Below are positions 40,919 to 49,230 of a stretch of 64,000 nucleotides of DNA, piece after piece (position 1 is the stretch's first letter; each line of letters begins with the position of its first letter). Source of the stretch: Rhodospirillales bacterium (lineage in GTDB: Bacteria > Pseudomonadota > Alphaproteobacteria > ATCC43930 > CGMCC-115725). The position numbers were made by a program, and so were the translations under genes. The notes beneath the pieces are model-generated. The model ran no database searches, had not been told where the DNA came from, and saw only the letters and a list, made by a program, of their open reading frames with translations. The stretch is taken from assembly GCA_027315365.1 (NCBI GenBank), contig DAHUYF010000158.1, forward strand, positions 62,001-126,000, written 5' to 3'.

Positions 40919-40929
40919 CGCTCCGTGGC

Positions 40930-41010
40930 TTACTTCAGCTCGGCGCAGGCGTAGGAATTGATTTCCAGGCCAACAGCGATCTCGACGATACGCGGGGTCG
41001 TCCACTTCAT
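40930..41010 (-). CDS. pqqA: PQQ precursor peptide PqqA
   Basis: 26 aa. MKWTTPRIVEIAVGLEINSY is followed by a short ACAELK tail. Glu16 and Tyr20 (E-I-N-S-Y) are the two residues cross-linked into PQQ with the canonical spacing. An excellent RBS, GGAGGAGA, stands a few bases before ATG 41010, as expected for a highly translated precursor. It leads the minus-strand pqqACDE group and is divergent from the molybdenum hydroxylase and alcohol dehydrogenase genes. Confidence 0.97.
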   Translation of the reverse strand: MKWTTPRIVEIAVGLEINSYACAELK

Positions 41011-41511
41011 TGTCGTCTCCTCCACGTCAAAGCGGTTTAAAGCGGCTTATGGAACGGCATCACACCCAGCCAATCCCAATTGTTAAAGCTAGGGATCGGG
41101 GAGGGGCCTGTCAACCTGCGATCTCGCCGGCTGGCCGGTCGCGGACCGCTGCCGCGGTCCGGCGGTGATACACCAAATATCAAATGCCGAAGAGTTCCGG
41201 GATATTGCCCATCTTGTCGCCATTGACAGAATCGGTGGGACACTGCAAGCATGCCTAGCATTACATTGCGTCACGGTTTCCGTGGCCTAATAAAGATTAA
41301 GCCTTACGGGGAGGATCGGTGCTCAAGACATCAACAGGCGGAATCCGTGTGCTTGGTCGGGGGCGGCGACGCCCTGCCGGCCCGTACTGCTGCCTCGTCC
41401 GCTAGGGGAACGGCGAGGCGGCGCGCATCCGCCGCCGCCGCTTGTCGCACGCGACGTGCCGTCCGCGGGAAGGCGCCGGCGGCCAGACGAACAACGAGGG
41501 AAGGGGACACC
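41011..41511. other. 501-base divergent regulatory region between pqqA and the alcohol-oxidation operon
   Basis: No gene is supported here. On the plus side TTGCGT (41266-41271), 16 bases and TAATAA (41288-41293) form a reasonable promoter, which would leave a leader of about 200 bases before ATG 41512. TTGACA at 41223 has no matching -10. On the minus side the pqqA RBS lies at 41017-41026. Bases around 41060-41095 and 41165-41190 are AT-rich. The region is a likely site for control of both units by alcohols or lanthanides. Confidence 0.45.
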
Positions 41512-41982
41512 ATGACAATTCTTACCATCAACGGCTTTCGGCGCGTCGTCGATATGCCCGACGATACGCCGCTGCTGTGGGTCATCCGCGAGCATCTGCA
41601 GATGACGGGAACGAAGTTCGGCTGCGGCGCCGGGCTGTGCGGTGCCTGCACCGTGCACCTCAACGGCGAGGCGGTACGCTCCTGCCAGACCAGCCTGTCC
41701 GACGCTGCGGCGGGCGAGGTGACGACCATCGAGGGGCTCGATCCGCAAGGCGAGCACCCGCTGCAGCGGGCCTGGGTCGCCGAGCAGGTACCGCAGTGCG
41801 GCTGGTGCCAGTCGGGCCAGATCATGCAGGCGGCCTCGCTGCTGCAGAAGAACGCGAATCCGACCGATGCACAGATCGTCAAGGCCATGAACGGCAATCT
41901 CTGCCGCTGCATGACCTATGTGCGCATCAAAAAGGCGATCAAGCGCGCCGCTGCCGACATGCGCAAGGCGAAGGAGATTTGA
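41512..41982 (+). CDS. (2Fe-2S) small subunit of a molybdenum hydroxylase (IorA/CoxS-like)
   Basis: 156 aa, with GAGGGAAGGGGA before ATG 41512. N-terminal plant-type ferredoxin cluster: [18 protein letters not shown], with another Cys in RSCQTSL. C-terminal second cluster: [13 protein letters not shown] and [17 protein letters not shown]. It passes electrons from the molybdopterin in the large subunit. It has no signal peptide, so it would be exported together with the Tat-tagged large subunit encoded one base downstream. The partner acceptor is probably a periplasmic cytochrome c, not NAD, since no FAD subunit gene is present. Confidence 0.93.
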   Translation: MTILTINGFRRVVDMPDDTPLLWVIREHLQMTGTKFGCGAGLCGACTVHLNGEAVRSCQTSLSDAAAGEVTTIEGLDPQGEHPLQRAWVAEQVPQCGWCQSGQIMQAASLLQKNANPTDAQIVKAMNGNLCRCMTYVRIKKAIKRAAADMRKAKEI

Positions 41983-41983
41983 A

Positions 41984-44278
41984 ATGAGTGAAACACTCGC
42001 GCGCACCGCGGCAGGCTCGACCAACCGCCGCCAATTCCTCATCGGCAGCATCGCTGCCGGCGCCGGGCTCACTTGCGGCTTCGCGCTCATGCCGGTGCTC
42101 GAGGGCAATGCCGGCGAGGCGCTCGCCGCCGGCAACTTCTCGCCGACCGTCTGGTACACCATCGACCGGGGCGGCATCGTCACCGTGCACATCACCAAGT
42201 CCGAGATGGGCCAGCATGTCGGCACCGCGTTGGCGCAGGCGGTGGCCGAGGAGCTGGAGGCGGATTGGCGCGATATGCGGATCGACTATCCCGATCCCGC
42301 CGAGCGCTGGGGCCTGATGGTCACCGGCGGCAGCTGGAGCGTGAACAACACTTTCGACACGCTGTCGCGCTGCGGCGCCGCGGGACGCATGGCCCTGATC
42401 GACGCGGCGGCCGCCAGGATGGGTGTTCCGGCCTCCCAGCTTCACGCGGCCAACAGCCGGGTGATCGGCCCCTCCGGCAAGTCGATGAGCTATGCCGAGT
42501 TGGTCTCCACCGGCAAGCTCGACAAGACCTACACGCCCGACGAGCTCAAGACGATCCAACTCAAGAAGCGGAGCGAATACAAGATCGTCGGCAAGCCGGT
42601 CCAGGCGCTCGACCTGCCGGCGAAGACGGACGGCACCGCGAAATACGGCATGGACATGTTCGTACCGGGGATGGTCTACGCCAAGATCGCCCGCCCGCCG
42701 GTGCGCTACGGCGCCAAGCCGATCAAGGTCGACGACAGCGAGGCCAAGAAGGTGGCGGGCTACCAGCAGTTCGTCTCGATCCCCGATCCGACCGGGACGG
42801 CAGTTGCCTATGTCATCGCCATCGCCGGCAACTATCCGGCCGCGATGGAGGCCGCGCGCGTGCTCAAGATCGACTGGGATCTCGGGCCCAACAAGGACGT
42901 CAGCAGCGACAGCATCATCGCCCATGCCAAGGAGCTGGTCGCGGATCCCAGCAAAGGCCTCTCGTTCTGGGACATCGGCAATGCCACCCAGGCGCTGCAG
43001 ACGGCGGCGATCAAGCACGAGGCGGTCTATATTACGCCGCTCGCCGTGCACGCGCCGCTGGAGCCGATGAACTGCGTCGCCTTCGAGCGCGAGGGCACCT
43101 GGCATATCTATTCGGGCTCGCAGTTCCAGACCCGCTCGGGGCCGCTCTGCGCCGCCGCCGTCGGCGTCAAGCCCGAGCAGGTGCTGATCCATCAGGTCTA
43201 TCTCGGCGGTGGCTTCGGCCGCAGGCTGGAGGCGGACGCGATGGTCCCGGCGGTGCTCGCCTCCAAGGCGGTGGGCAAGCCGGTGAAGCTGATCTACGAC
43301 CGTCCGGAAGACATACAGAACGATTTCTTCCGCACGATCACCTATCAGCGCATGCAGGGCGGCGTCGATGCCGAGGGCAAGCTCTCCGTGCTGACGCAGG
43401 ACGTCTGTTCGGCCTGGGCGACCAAGCGCTGGGGCATCCCGGCGTTCCTCTCCGACAGCACCGACAAGAAGGGGAAGCTCGATTCCTTCTCGGTGAACGG
43501 CTCGGACAGCTGGTACACCATCCCGAACCACCATGTCCGCGCCATCGAGAATGATCTGGCCCAGGCGGCGACGCCATCCGGCCAGTTCCGCTCGGTGGCG
43601 CCGGCCTGGACCTTCTGGGCGGTCGAAAGCTTCACCGACGAGCTTGCGCATATGGCCAAGAAGGATCCGGTTGAGTTCCGCCTTGCCATGCTGGACGCCG
43701 CCGGACTCAACGCCGGCTCCGCGCCCAACTCGGTGGGCGGCGCCAAGCGCATCGTCGAGGTGCTCAAGGTGGCGGTGGAGAAGTCCGGCTACGGCAAGAA
43801 GCAGCTGCCCAAGGGCCATGGCCAGGGCATCGCCGTCGTCTCCTCGCAGGAGCGCAACACGCCGACCTGGACGGCCGGCGTGGCGGAGGTCTCCGTCGAC
43901 AAGGACGGCAAGGTGACGTTGCACAAGATGACGGTGGTCATCGATGTCGGTACCGTGGTCAATCCCGATGGCGTGCGGGCGCAGATGGAAGGCGCGACGC
44001 TGTGGGGCATCAGCCTGGCGCTCTACGAGCAGGCGACGATGCGGCACGGCGAGATCCAGCAGACGAATTTCGACACCTACACGCCGCTGCGCATGGCACA
44101 GGTGCCGGAACTCGACATCCATGTGCTCAACACCGGCAACTATCCCGCCGGCGTGGGCGAGCCGGCGGTGACGGTGGTGGCTCCGGCCATCGCCAACGCC
44201 GTCTACAATGCCGTGGGCGTGCGGGTGCGCACCCTGCCACTGACGCCCGAGCGGGTGCGGGAGGCGATGAAGGCCTGA
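41984..44278 (+). CDS. Molybdopterin-binding large subunit, isoquinoline 1-oxidoreductase/aldehyde dehydrogenase type
   Basis: 764 aa. Tat-type leader with RR at 15-16 (TNRRQFLIGSIAAGAGL), typical of the IorB branch of the xanthine dehydrogenase family. Molybdopterin contacts include KSEMGQHVGTALAQA, GGGFGRRLEAD and QFRSVAPAWTFWAVESF, and the catalytic Glu lies near the C-terminus in GVGEPAVTVV. The enzyme hydroxylates N-heterocycles or oxidises aldehydes in the periplasm. Its place between pqqA and a PQQ alcohol dehydrogenase suggests oxidation of the aldehyde made by that enzyme; this is inference from context. Confidence 0.9.
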   Translation: MSETLARTAAGSTNRRQFLIGSIAAGAGLTCGFALMPVLEGNAGEALAAGNFSPTVWYTIDRGGIVTVHITKSEMGQHVGTALAQAVAEELEADWRDMRIDYPDPAERWGLMVTGGSWSVNNTFDTLSRCGAAGRMALIDAAAARMGVPASQLHAANSRVIGPSGKSMSYAELVSTGKLDKTYTPDELKTIQLKKRSEYKIVGKPVQALDLPAKTDGTAKYGMDMFVPGMVYAKIARPPVRYGAKPIKVDDSEAKKVAGYQQFVSIPDPTGTAVAYVIAIAGNYPAAMEAARVLKIDWDLGPNKDVSSDSIIAHAKELVADPSKGLSFWDIGNATQALQTAAIKHEAVYITPLAVHAPLEPMNCVAFEREGTWHIYSGSQFQTRSGPLCAAAVGVKPEQVLIHQVYLGGGFGRRLEADAMVPAVLASKAVGKPVKLIYDRPEDIQNDFFRTITYQRMQGGVDAEGKLSVLTQDVCSAWATKRWGIPAFLSDSTDKKGKLDSFSVNGSDSWYTIPNHHVRAIENDLAQAATPSGQFRSVAPAWTFWAVESFTDELAHMAKKDPVEFRLAMLDAAGLNAGSAPNSVGGAKRIVEVLKVAVEKSGYGKKQLPKGHGQGIAVVSSQERNTPTWTAGVAEVSVDKDGKVTLHKMTVVIDVGTVVNPDGVRAQMEGATLWGISLALYEQATMRHGEIQQTNFDTYTPLRMAQVPELDIHVLNTGNYPAGVGEPAVTVVAPAIANAVYNAVGVRVRTLPLTPERVREAMKA

Positions 44279-44285
44279 GGCGGCA

Positions 44286-44313
44286 GGCTCCCCGCGGCAC
44301 GCCGCGGGGAGCC
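44286..44313. terminator. Perfect 13-bp hairpin after the molybdenum hydroxylase genes
   Basis: GGCTCCCCGCGGC is followed, two bases on, by its exact reverse complement. It starts 7 bases after the stop and lies about 50 bases before the alcohol dehydrogenase ATG. No T-run follows, so partial attenuation or mRNA 3'-end protection is likely. Confidence 0.55.
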
Positions 44314-44364
44314 CCGGCCCGGGAACGGAAGAGCAAACAATCAAAGATTATTTGGGGAGGGACC

Positions 44365-46047
44365 ATGAAGCGACTACTCATCGCGGCCGTCGTTGCCGCG
44401 TTCCTGCCGGCAGGCGCGCAGGCGCAGACCGCGCAGGACCTCGCGAAAGGTGCCGGCGACACCAAGAACGTGCTCAATTACGGCATGGGCTACAACCTGC
44501 AGCGCTACAGCCCGCTCACCCAGATCAACAAGGAAACCGTCAAGCGGCTGGAGCCGGTCTGGAACTACAGCTACGACGACAACCGCTCGGAGGAGTCGCA
44601 GCCGCTCGTCTACAACGGCGTGCTCTACGTCACGACCAATAGCGCGACGATGGCGGTCGACGCCAAGACCGGGCATCAGCTGTGGAAGACCAAGGTCGAC
44701 TATCCGCCGGAGACGCCGCGCATCGTCTGCTGCGGCATCATCAACCGCGGCGCCGCCCTCTATGACGGCAAGGTATTCCGCACCACGCTCGATGCCAACG
44801 TCGTGGCGCTCGACGCCAAGACCGGCAAGGAGGTGTGGAAGCAGAACGCGATCGACTTCAAGACCGGCTATTCCATGACGGTGGCGCCGCTCGTCGCCGA
44901 CGGCGTGGTCATCACCGGCATCTCCGGCGCGGAGTTCGGCACGCGCCTGTTCATCGACGGCTGGGATGCTGCGACCGGCAAGCATCTCTGGCGCACCTAT
45001 ACAGTTCCGGCGCCGGGCGAAGCGGGCTCCGACACCTGGCCGGGCGACACTTGGCAGCATGGCGGCGGTTCGACCTGGATCACCGGCTCCTTCGATCCCG
45101 AGCTGCATACGGTCTATTGGGGTATCGGCAACCCCGGCCCGTTCAACGCTGCCGTCCGCAAGGGCGACAACCTCTATACCGATTCGGTCCTCGCGCTCGA
45201 TCCGAAGACGGGCAAGGTCAAATGGCACTTCCAATTCTCGCCCAACGACCCCTTCGACTATGACAGCGTCGCCGAGATGGTCCTCGCCGACATCAAGGTG
45301 AACGGCAAGCCGACCAAGGTGGTGATGGATGCCAACCGCAACGGCTTCTTCTATGTGATCGACCGCACCACCGGAAAGCTCCTCGCGGCCAACAACTACG
45401 TCAAGGTGAACTGGGCGAAGGGCATCGACCTCAAGACCGGCCGACCGATCGACACCGACGTGATCGTGAAGGCGCGGGCGGGAGAAAAGGTCGAGCTCTG
45501 GCCGTCCATCCTCGGCGGCAAGAACTGGGAGCCGATCGCCTTCGATCCCCACCGCGGCGTCGCCTATGCCAATACGCTCAACTTCGGCATGCCATACAAG
45601 GCGATCCCGGCCGAGTACAAGGCCGGCGACTGGTATGTCGGCATGGACCTGACGCAGGGCTGGATCTGGCCGAAAACCGCCGACGGCAAGGACGGTCCGC
45701 GCGGCTATCTGAAGGCGATCGACCCGATGACCGGCAAGGCCAAATGGGAGGCGCCGAGCGATATGCCGCGCTTCTCGGGCGTGCTCGCCACCGCCGGCGG
45801 CGTCGTGTTCTCCGGCCAGCTCACCGGTGAGTTCGAGGCATTCGACGCGGATACCGGCCACAAGCTCTGGCACTTCCAGACCGGTTCCGGCGTCGAGGGC
45901 CAGCCGGTCACCTGGGAGCAGGACGGCGTGCAATACGTCGCCGTATCGACCGGCATCGGCGGCGTCTATTCGCTGTTCTCGGGCGACGAGCGGTTGAAGG
46001 GCATTCCGGCCGGGGGCTCGCTCTGGGTCTTTGCGGTCCGGAAATAG
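44365..46047 (+). CDS. PQQ-dependent alcohol dehydrogenase of the ExaF/PedH type
   Basis: 560 aa with TTTGGGGAGGG before ATG 44365 and a signal peptide to about residue 20 (AGAQAQ). Propeller W-motifs recur (DAKTGHQLWKT, DAKTGKEVWKQ, DPKTGKVKWHF). The vicinal Cys pair is Cys122-Cys123 in IVCCGIINRG. Catalytic Asp298 is followed by Asp300 (PFDYD), the extra acidic ligand of lanthanide-dependent quinoproteins. The GGGSTWITGSFDPE and RKGDNLYTDSVLALDP segments place it with ExaF/PedH ethanol dehydrogenases rather than XoxF. It oxidises primary alcohols in the periplasm and passes electrons to the cytochrome c encoded downstream. Confidence 0.93.
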   Translation: MKRLLIAAVVAAFLPAGAQAQTAQDLAKGAGDTKNVLNYGMGYNLQRYSPLTQINKETVKRLEPVWNYSYDDNRSEESQPLVYNGVLYVTTNSATMAVDAKTGHQLWKTKVDYPPETPRIVCCGIINRGAALYDGKVFRTTLDANVVALDAKTGKEVWKQNAIDFKTGYSMTVAPLVADGVVITGISGAEFGTRLFIDGWDAATGKHLWRTYTVPAPGEAGSDTWPGDTWQHGGGSTWITGSFDPELHTVYWGIGNPGPFNAAVRKGDNLYTDSVLALDPKTGKVKWHFQFSPNDPFDYDSVAEMVLADIKVNGKPTKVVMDANRNGFFYVIDRTTGKLLAANNYVKVNWAKGIDLKTGRPIDTDVIVKARAGEKVELWPSILGGKNWEPIAFDPHRGVAYANTLNFGMPYKAIPAEYKAGDWYVGMDLTQGWIWPKTADGKDGPRGYLKAIDPMTGKAKWEAPSDMPRFSGVLATAGGVVFSGQLTGEFEAFDADTGHKLWHFQTGSGVEGQPVTWEQDGVQYVAVSTGIGGVYSLFSGDERLKGIPAGGSLWVFAVRK

Positions 46048-46063
46048 CCGACGGCCATCGGCA

Positions 46064-46096
46064 GGGGCCGCCCCACGGGCGGCCCCCTCCTTTTTT
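46064..46096 (+). terminator. Intrinsic terminator between alcohol dehydrogenase and cytochrome genes
   Basis: GGGGCCGCCC-CAC-GGGCGGCCCC forms a 10-bp perfect stem, followed after CTCC by six T residues (46091-46096). This is the only classical Rho-independent terminator I found. It lies inside the apparent operon, 12 bases before the cytochrome ATG, so downstream expression probably depends on read-through. Confidence 0.8.
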
Positions 46097-46108
46097 GGAA
46101 ATCACGCC

Positions 46109-46462
46109 ATGACGCATCATCGGGAGTTGGCGGCGCTCGGCTTGATGCTGGCGCTGGCGGCGGGATCGTCCGTCGTCGCCGCGGAACAATCGCAGCAATC
46201 GGCGGGCATTTCCGCCGATCTCGCCCAGGTGCAGCGCGGCAAGGGCCTCTACGCCGACCATTGCTCGCACTGCCATGGCTTCAACATGGTGAGTGCCGGC
46301 AATGTAACTTTCGATCTTCGCACTTTCCCGCGCAATCAGCGGGAGCGCTTCTTCAATTCCGTCACCAATGGCAGGGACAATCGCATGCCTCCTTGGGGCG
46401 ATGTCCTGACCCAGGACGAGATCGGCGATCTCTGGGCCTATATCTGCACCGGAGGCAAATGA
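46109..46462 (+). CDS. Cytochrome c (quinoprotein-associated, XoxG/PedF-like)
   Basis: 117 aa with a signal peptide (to about SSVVAAEQ). Heme motif CSHCH at residues 52-56 and distal Met in DNRMPPWGDVLTQDEIGDLW. The short length and the MPPWGD segment are typical of the small cytochromes encoded next to ethanol/methanol dehydrogenases. It is the probable direct electron acceptor of the dehydrogenase encoded just before it. No good RBS is visible before ATG 46109, and the terminator hairpin ends 12 bases upstream. Its stop overlaps the next gene. Confidence 0.9.
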   Translation: MTHHRELAALGLMLALAAGSSVVAAEQSQQSAGISADLAQVQRGKGLYADHCSHCHGFNMVSAGNVTFDLRTFPRNQRERFFNSVTNGRDNRMPPWGDVLTQDEIGDLWAYICTGGK

Positions 46463-47394
46463 TGCGCGCGGCATCGACGGCGATGCTTGCCGCAGTGGCG
46501 CTCGCCGTCGCTTGCCTGCCCGGCGCGACGACGCGGGCGCAAGCGCCGCTCACCGTCTGTCTCGATGAGGATATTCCGATCTATTCCGAGCACCATGGCA
46601 GTGACGGTCGCGGCTTCATGGTGGCGGTCTCCGAGGCGGTGGCCCGACAGCTCGGGCGGCCGCTCCGGATCCAGTGGTTCGAAACCAAGATCGATCCCGA
46701 CGACAGCTCCGTGCTCGGTGCCGACGCGCTGCTCTCCGACGGCCGCTGCCAGCTGGTCGGGGGCTATCCGCTGGTGCGCGATGCGCTTGGCAGGCCGGGG
46801 ATCGGTACGGCCCGGCTGCCGGATTTCGATGGCGCCACGCTCGCCGACCGCCGCCGCCGCGTCGTGCTCGGCGCAATGGTGCCGACACGCGCCGTCAACT
46901 ACGCGCCGATCACCCTCGTGCTGGGCCCGAGCGCGACCAAGCCGGCGGCAAGCCTCGCCGATCTCGAAGGCGTCAAGGTCGGCACCGAGGCGGCGTCGCT
47001 CAGCGACGCCATCCTGATGCTCTATCACGGCGGGGCTCTGGTCGATCACGTCGTCCATCTCGTCCCCGGACGCAACGAGCTGCTGCCGCGGCTGGAGAAG
47101 GGCGAGTTCGACGCCGCGTTGGTCGACCTGCGCCGCTTCGACGCCTATCACGCCGCGCACCCCGGCAGCGGGATCAGGCCTACCGGATATTATTATCGCG
47201 TCGGCTTCAACATGGGCTTCGTCGGCCTCGACAACGAGGCGGCGCTGATAACGCAGGTGAACCGGGCGATCGAGCGGCTGTTGGCGCAGAACGCCGTCGC
47301 ACCGCTTGCCGCCGCTGTCGGAATGACCTATCTGCCGCCGCGTCAGCCCGAGATCCTCGAGCATCTGACCCTGCGCGATCTGCGCGAGGATTGA
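46459..47394 (+). CDS. Quinoprotein-associated periplasmic binding protein (XoxJ/MoxJ-like)
   Basis: 311 aa. The start is ATGATG at 46459; the second ATG (46462) is better spaced from GGAGG at 46451. A signal peptide ends near TTRAQA. The mature domain is a solute-binding-protein fold: LTVCLDEDIPIYSEHHGSDG, FMVAVSEAVARQLGRPLRI, then SLADLEGVKVGTEAAS. Members accompany PQQ alcohol dehydrogenases and are thought to help their maturation or activation in the periplasm rather than transport. It partly overlaps the cytochrome gene, which supports co-translation. Direct role not demonstrated here. Confidence 0.88.
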   Translation: MMRAASTAMLAAVALAVACLPGATTRAQAPLTVCLDEDIPIYSEHHGSDGRGFMVAVSEAVARQLGRPLRIQWFETKIDPDDSSVLGADALLSDGRCQLVGGYPLVRDALGRPGIGTARLPDFDGATLADRRRRVVLGAMVPTRAVNYAPITLVLGPSATKPAASLADLEGVKVGTEAASLSDAILMLYHGGALVDHVVHLVPGRNELLPRLEKGEFDAALVDLRRFDAYHAAHPGSGIRPTGYYYRVGFNMGFVGLDNEAALITQVNRAIERLLAQNAVAPLAAAVGMTYLPPRQPEILEHLTLRDLRED

Positions 47395-47458
47395 TGCGCC
47401 ATGCAATTTCCGGCGTGCCGGGTTGACGGCCGCCGCCGCAGGCGGGACCATTGTCCCC

Positions 47459-48466
47459 ATGCGTAGTATCCTCGACGCGGCGCGATGGAGACGGGCGGCA
47501 GGGTGGCTGGCGGCGCTCGCGCTGCTGTCCGGTGCCGTCGCCGCGCACGCCGAGAGCTTGCCGGTGGTGCGCGTCGGCGTGCTCAAATTCGGTACGGTGA
47601 ATTGGGAGCTCGACGTCATGCGCCGGCACGGTTTCGACCGCGCCCACGGCGTCGCGATCGAGCCGCTGGAGCTCGCCGGCAAGAACGGCGCGGCGGTGGC
47701 GCTGCAGGGCGGCACGGTCGACGTGATCCTGACGGACTGGCTCTGGGTGGCGCGCCGGCGCGCGCTGGGCGGCGATCCCACCTTCGTGCCGCATTCGCAC
47801 GCCGCCGGCGGTCTGATGGTGCGTGCCGATGCCGGGATCAAAGGTCTCGCCGATCTCAAGGGGCGCAAGATCGGCATTGCCGGCGGTCCCGTCGACAAGA
47901 GCTGGCTGGTGCTGCGCGCCTATGCCAAGAAGACCGCCGGCATCGATCTCGCACGCGACGCCGATCCCGTCTTCGCCGCACCGCCGCTGCTGCTGGAGAC
48001 GCTCGAACGCGGCGGTCTCCCGGCGGCGCTCAATTTCTGGCCGTACAATGCGCGCCTGCCGCGGCAGGGCTATGTCGAACTGGTGCGCATCGAGGACATG
48101 CTGCCGGCGCTGGGCCTGCCGGCGGATACGCCGCTGCTTGGCTGGGTGTTCAGCGAACGCTGGGCCGCCCGGCAGCCGGCGGCGGTGCAGGGATTCCTGG
48201 CGGCCGCCAAGGAAGCGCGCGAGCGGCTCGTGGCCTCGCCCGAGGAGTGGCAGGCGATCGCGCCGCTCACCCAGACCGACGATCCCGCGCTGCTCGAGCG
48301 GCTGCGCCAGGCCTATCGGCGGGGCGTCGTCGGCGGCGAGGGCGGGGATATCGCCGCCGCGGCGCAGCGCCTGCTCGACCTCCTCGTCGCGTTCGGCGGC
48401 GTCGATGAGGCGCCGCCCGGCGGCAAAATCCCGCCGGGAACGTTCTTCGCGGGCGGCGGCTCATGA
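47459..48466 (+). CDS. ABC importer substrate-binding protein (NMT1/TauA-like)
   Basis: 335 aa from ATG 47459, with a signal peptide (to AAHAES, about residue 32). The bilobed fold has VVRVGVLKFGTVNWELDVMR at the start and LADLKGRKIGIAGGPVDKSW in the second half of lobe one. The family binds sulfonates, nitrate, pyrimidines or metal chelates. Permease and ATPase genes follow with overlapping start/stop codons, giving a complete importer. Its place inside the PQQ alcohol oxidation cluster, directly upstream of pqqB, suggests an unknown ligand tied to quinoprotein function. Confidence 0.85.
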   Translation: MRSILDAARWRRAAGWLAALALLSGAVAAHAESLPVVRVGVLKFGTVNWELDVMRRHGFDRAHGVAIEPLELAGKNGAAVALQGGTVDVILTDWLWVARRRALGGDPTFVPHSHAAGGLMVRADAGIKGLADLKGRKIGIAGGPVDKSWLVLRAYAKKTAGIDLARDADPVFAAPPLLLETLERGGLPAALNFWPYNARLPRQGYVELVRIEDMLPALGLPADTPLLGWVFSERWAARQPAAVQGFLAAAKEARERLVASPEEWQAIAPLTQTDDPALLERLRQAYRRGVVGGEGGDIAAAAQRLLDLLVAFGGVDEAPPGGKIPPGTFFAGGGS

Positions 48467-49230
48467 CGGCGACGCAATCGCTGCGCGTCGGCGATGTCTG
48501 GCTGCGCTGGCTGGCGGCGGCGAGCCTGCTGGCGGCATGGCAGGCGGCGGCAGGGCTGGTTGCAACGCCGCGGCTGTTGCCGGGCCCGGCCGCCGTTGCG
48601 GCGGCGCTGGTGTGGCTCGTCGCCGACGGCCAGCTGCCGCTCGATCTCGGCATCACCCTGCTGCGGGTCGCCGCCAGCTTCGCGCTGGCGCTAATGGTCG
48701 GCGCGGCGATCGGCATTGCCATGGGCCGCAACCGGCGCGTTGACGCGTTCTTCGATCTCTGGCTGGTGCTCGGCCTCAACATGCCGGCGCTGGTCATCAT
48801 CTATCTCTGCTATCTCTGGGGCGGCCTCACCGAGGCGGCGGCGGTGCTCGCCGTGGCGCTCAACAAGGTGCCGAACACGGCGACGATCCTGCGCGAGGGC
48901 GCCCGCTCCGTCGACCGGGAATTGCTGCAGGTTGCCGAGGTGCTGCACCTGCCGGCGTTGCGGCGGCTGCGTCAGGTCTATCTGCCGCAGCTCTATCCTT
49001 ACCTCATGGCGGCCGCACGTTCCGGCCTGTCGCTGATCTGGAAGATCGTGCTCGTCGCCGAATTCGTCGGCCGCAGCAACGGCGTGGGCTTCCGGCTCGG
49101 CCTCTATTTCGAATTCTTCGACATCACCAACATCCTGGCCTACAGCGCGAGCTTCATCGCGGTGATGCTGGCGGTGGAAAGTTGGGGCTTGCGTCCGCTG
49201 GAGCGGCGGCTGCTGCGGTGGCGCGGATGA
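48463..49230 (+). CDS. ABC importer permease (nitrate/taurine type)
   Basis: 255 aa; ATG 48463 overlaps the stop of the binding protein (ATGA). Six hydrophobic helices are predicted, with the EAA loop in REGARSVDRELLQVAEVLHL before LPQLYPYLMAA. It forms the inner-membrane channel of the importer with the flanking genes. The length and topology are normal for the TauC/SsuC group. Confidence 0.9.
   Translation: MTATQSLRVGDVWLRWLAAASLLAAWQAAAGLVATPRLLPGPAAVAAALVWLVADGQLPLDLGITLLRVAASFALALMVGAAIGIAMGRNRRVDAFFDLWLVLGLNMPALVIIYLCYLWGGLTEAAAVLAVALNKVPNTATILREGARSVDRELLQVAEVLHLPALRRLRQVYLPQLYPYLMAAARSGLSLIWKIVLVAEFVGRSNGVGFRLGLYFEFFDITNILAYSASFIAVMLAVESWGLRPLERRLLRWRG

Noticed and set aside
41236-41260. 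Possible sigma54 promoter (TGGGAC near 41236)
   Set aside because: The -12 element reads AAGCA rather than TTGCA/TTGCT, and spacing is not right.
41939-44344. 801-codon minus-strand frame opposite the molybdenum hydroxylase large subunit
   Set aside because: The plus strand has a complete Tat leader and molybdopterin motifs; the minus frame shows only biased composition.
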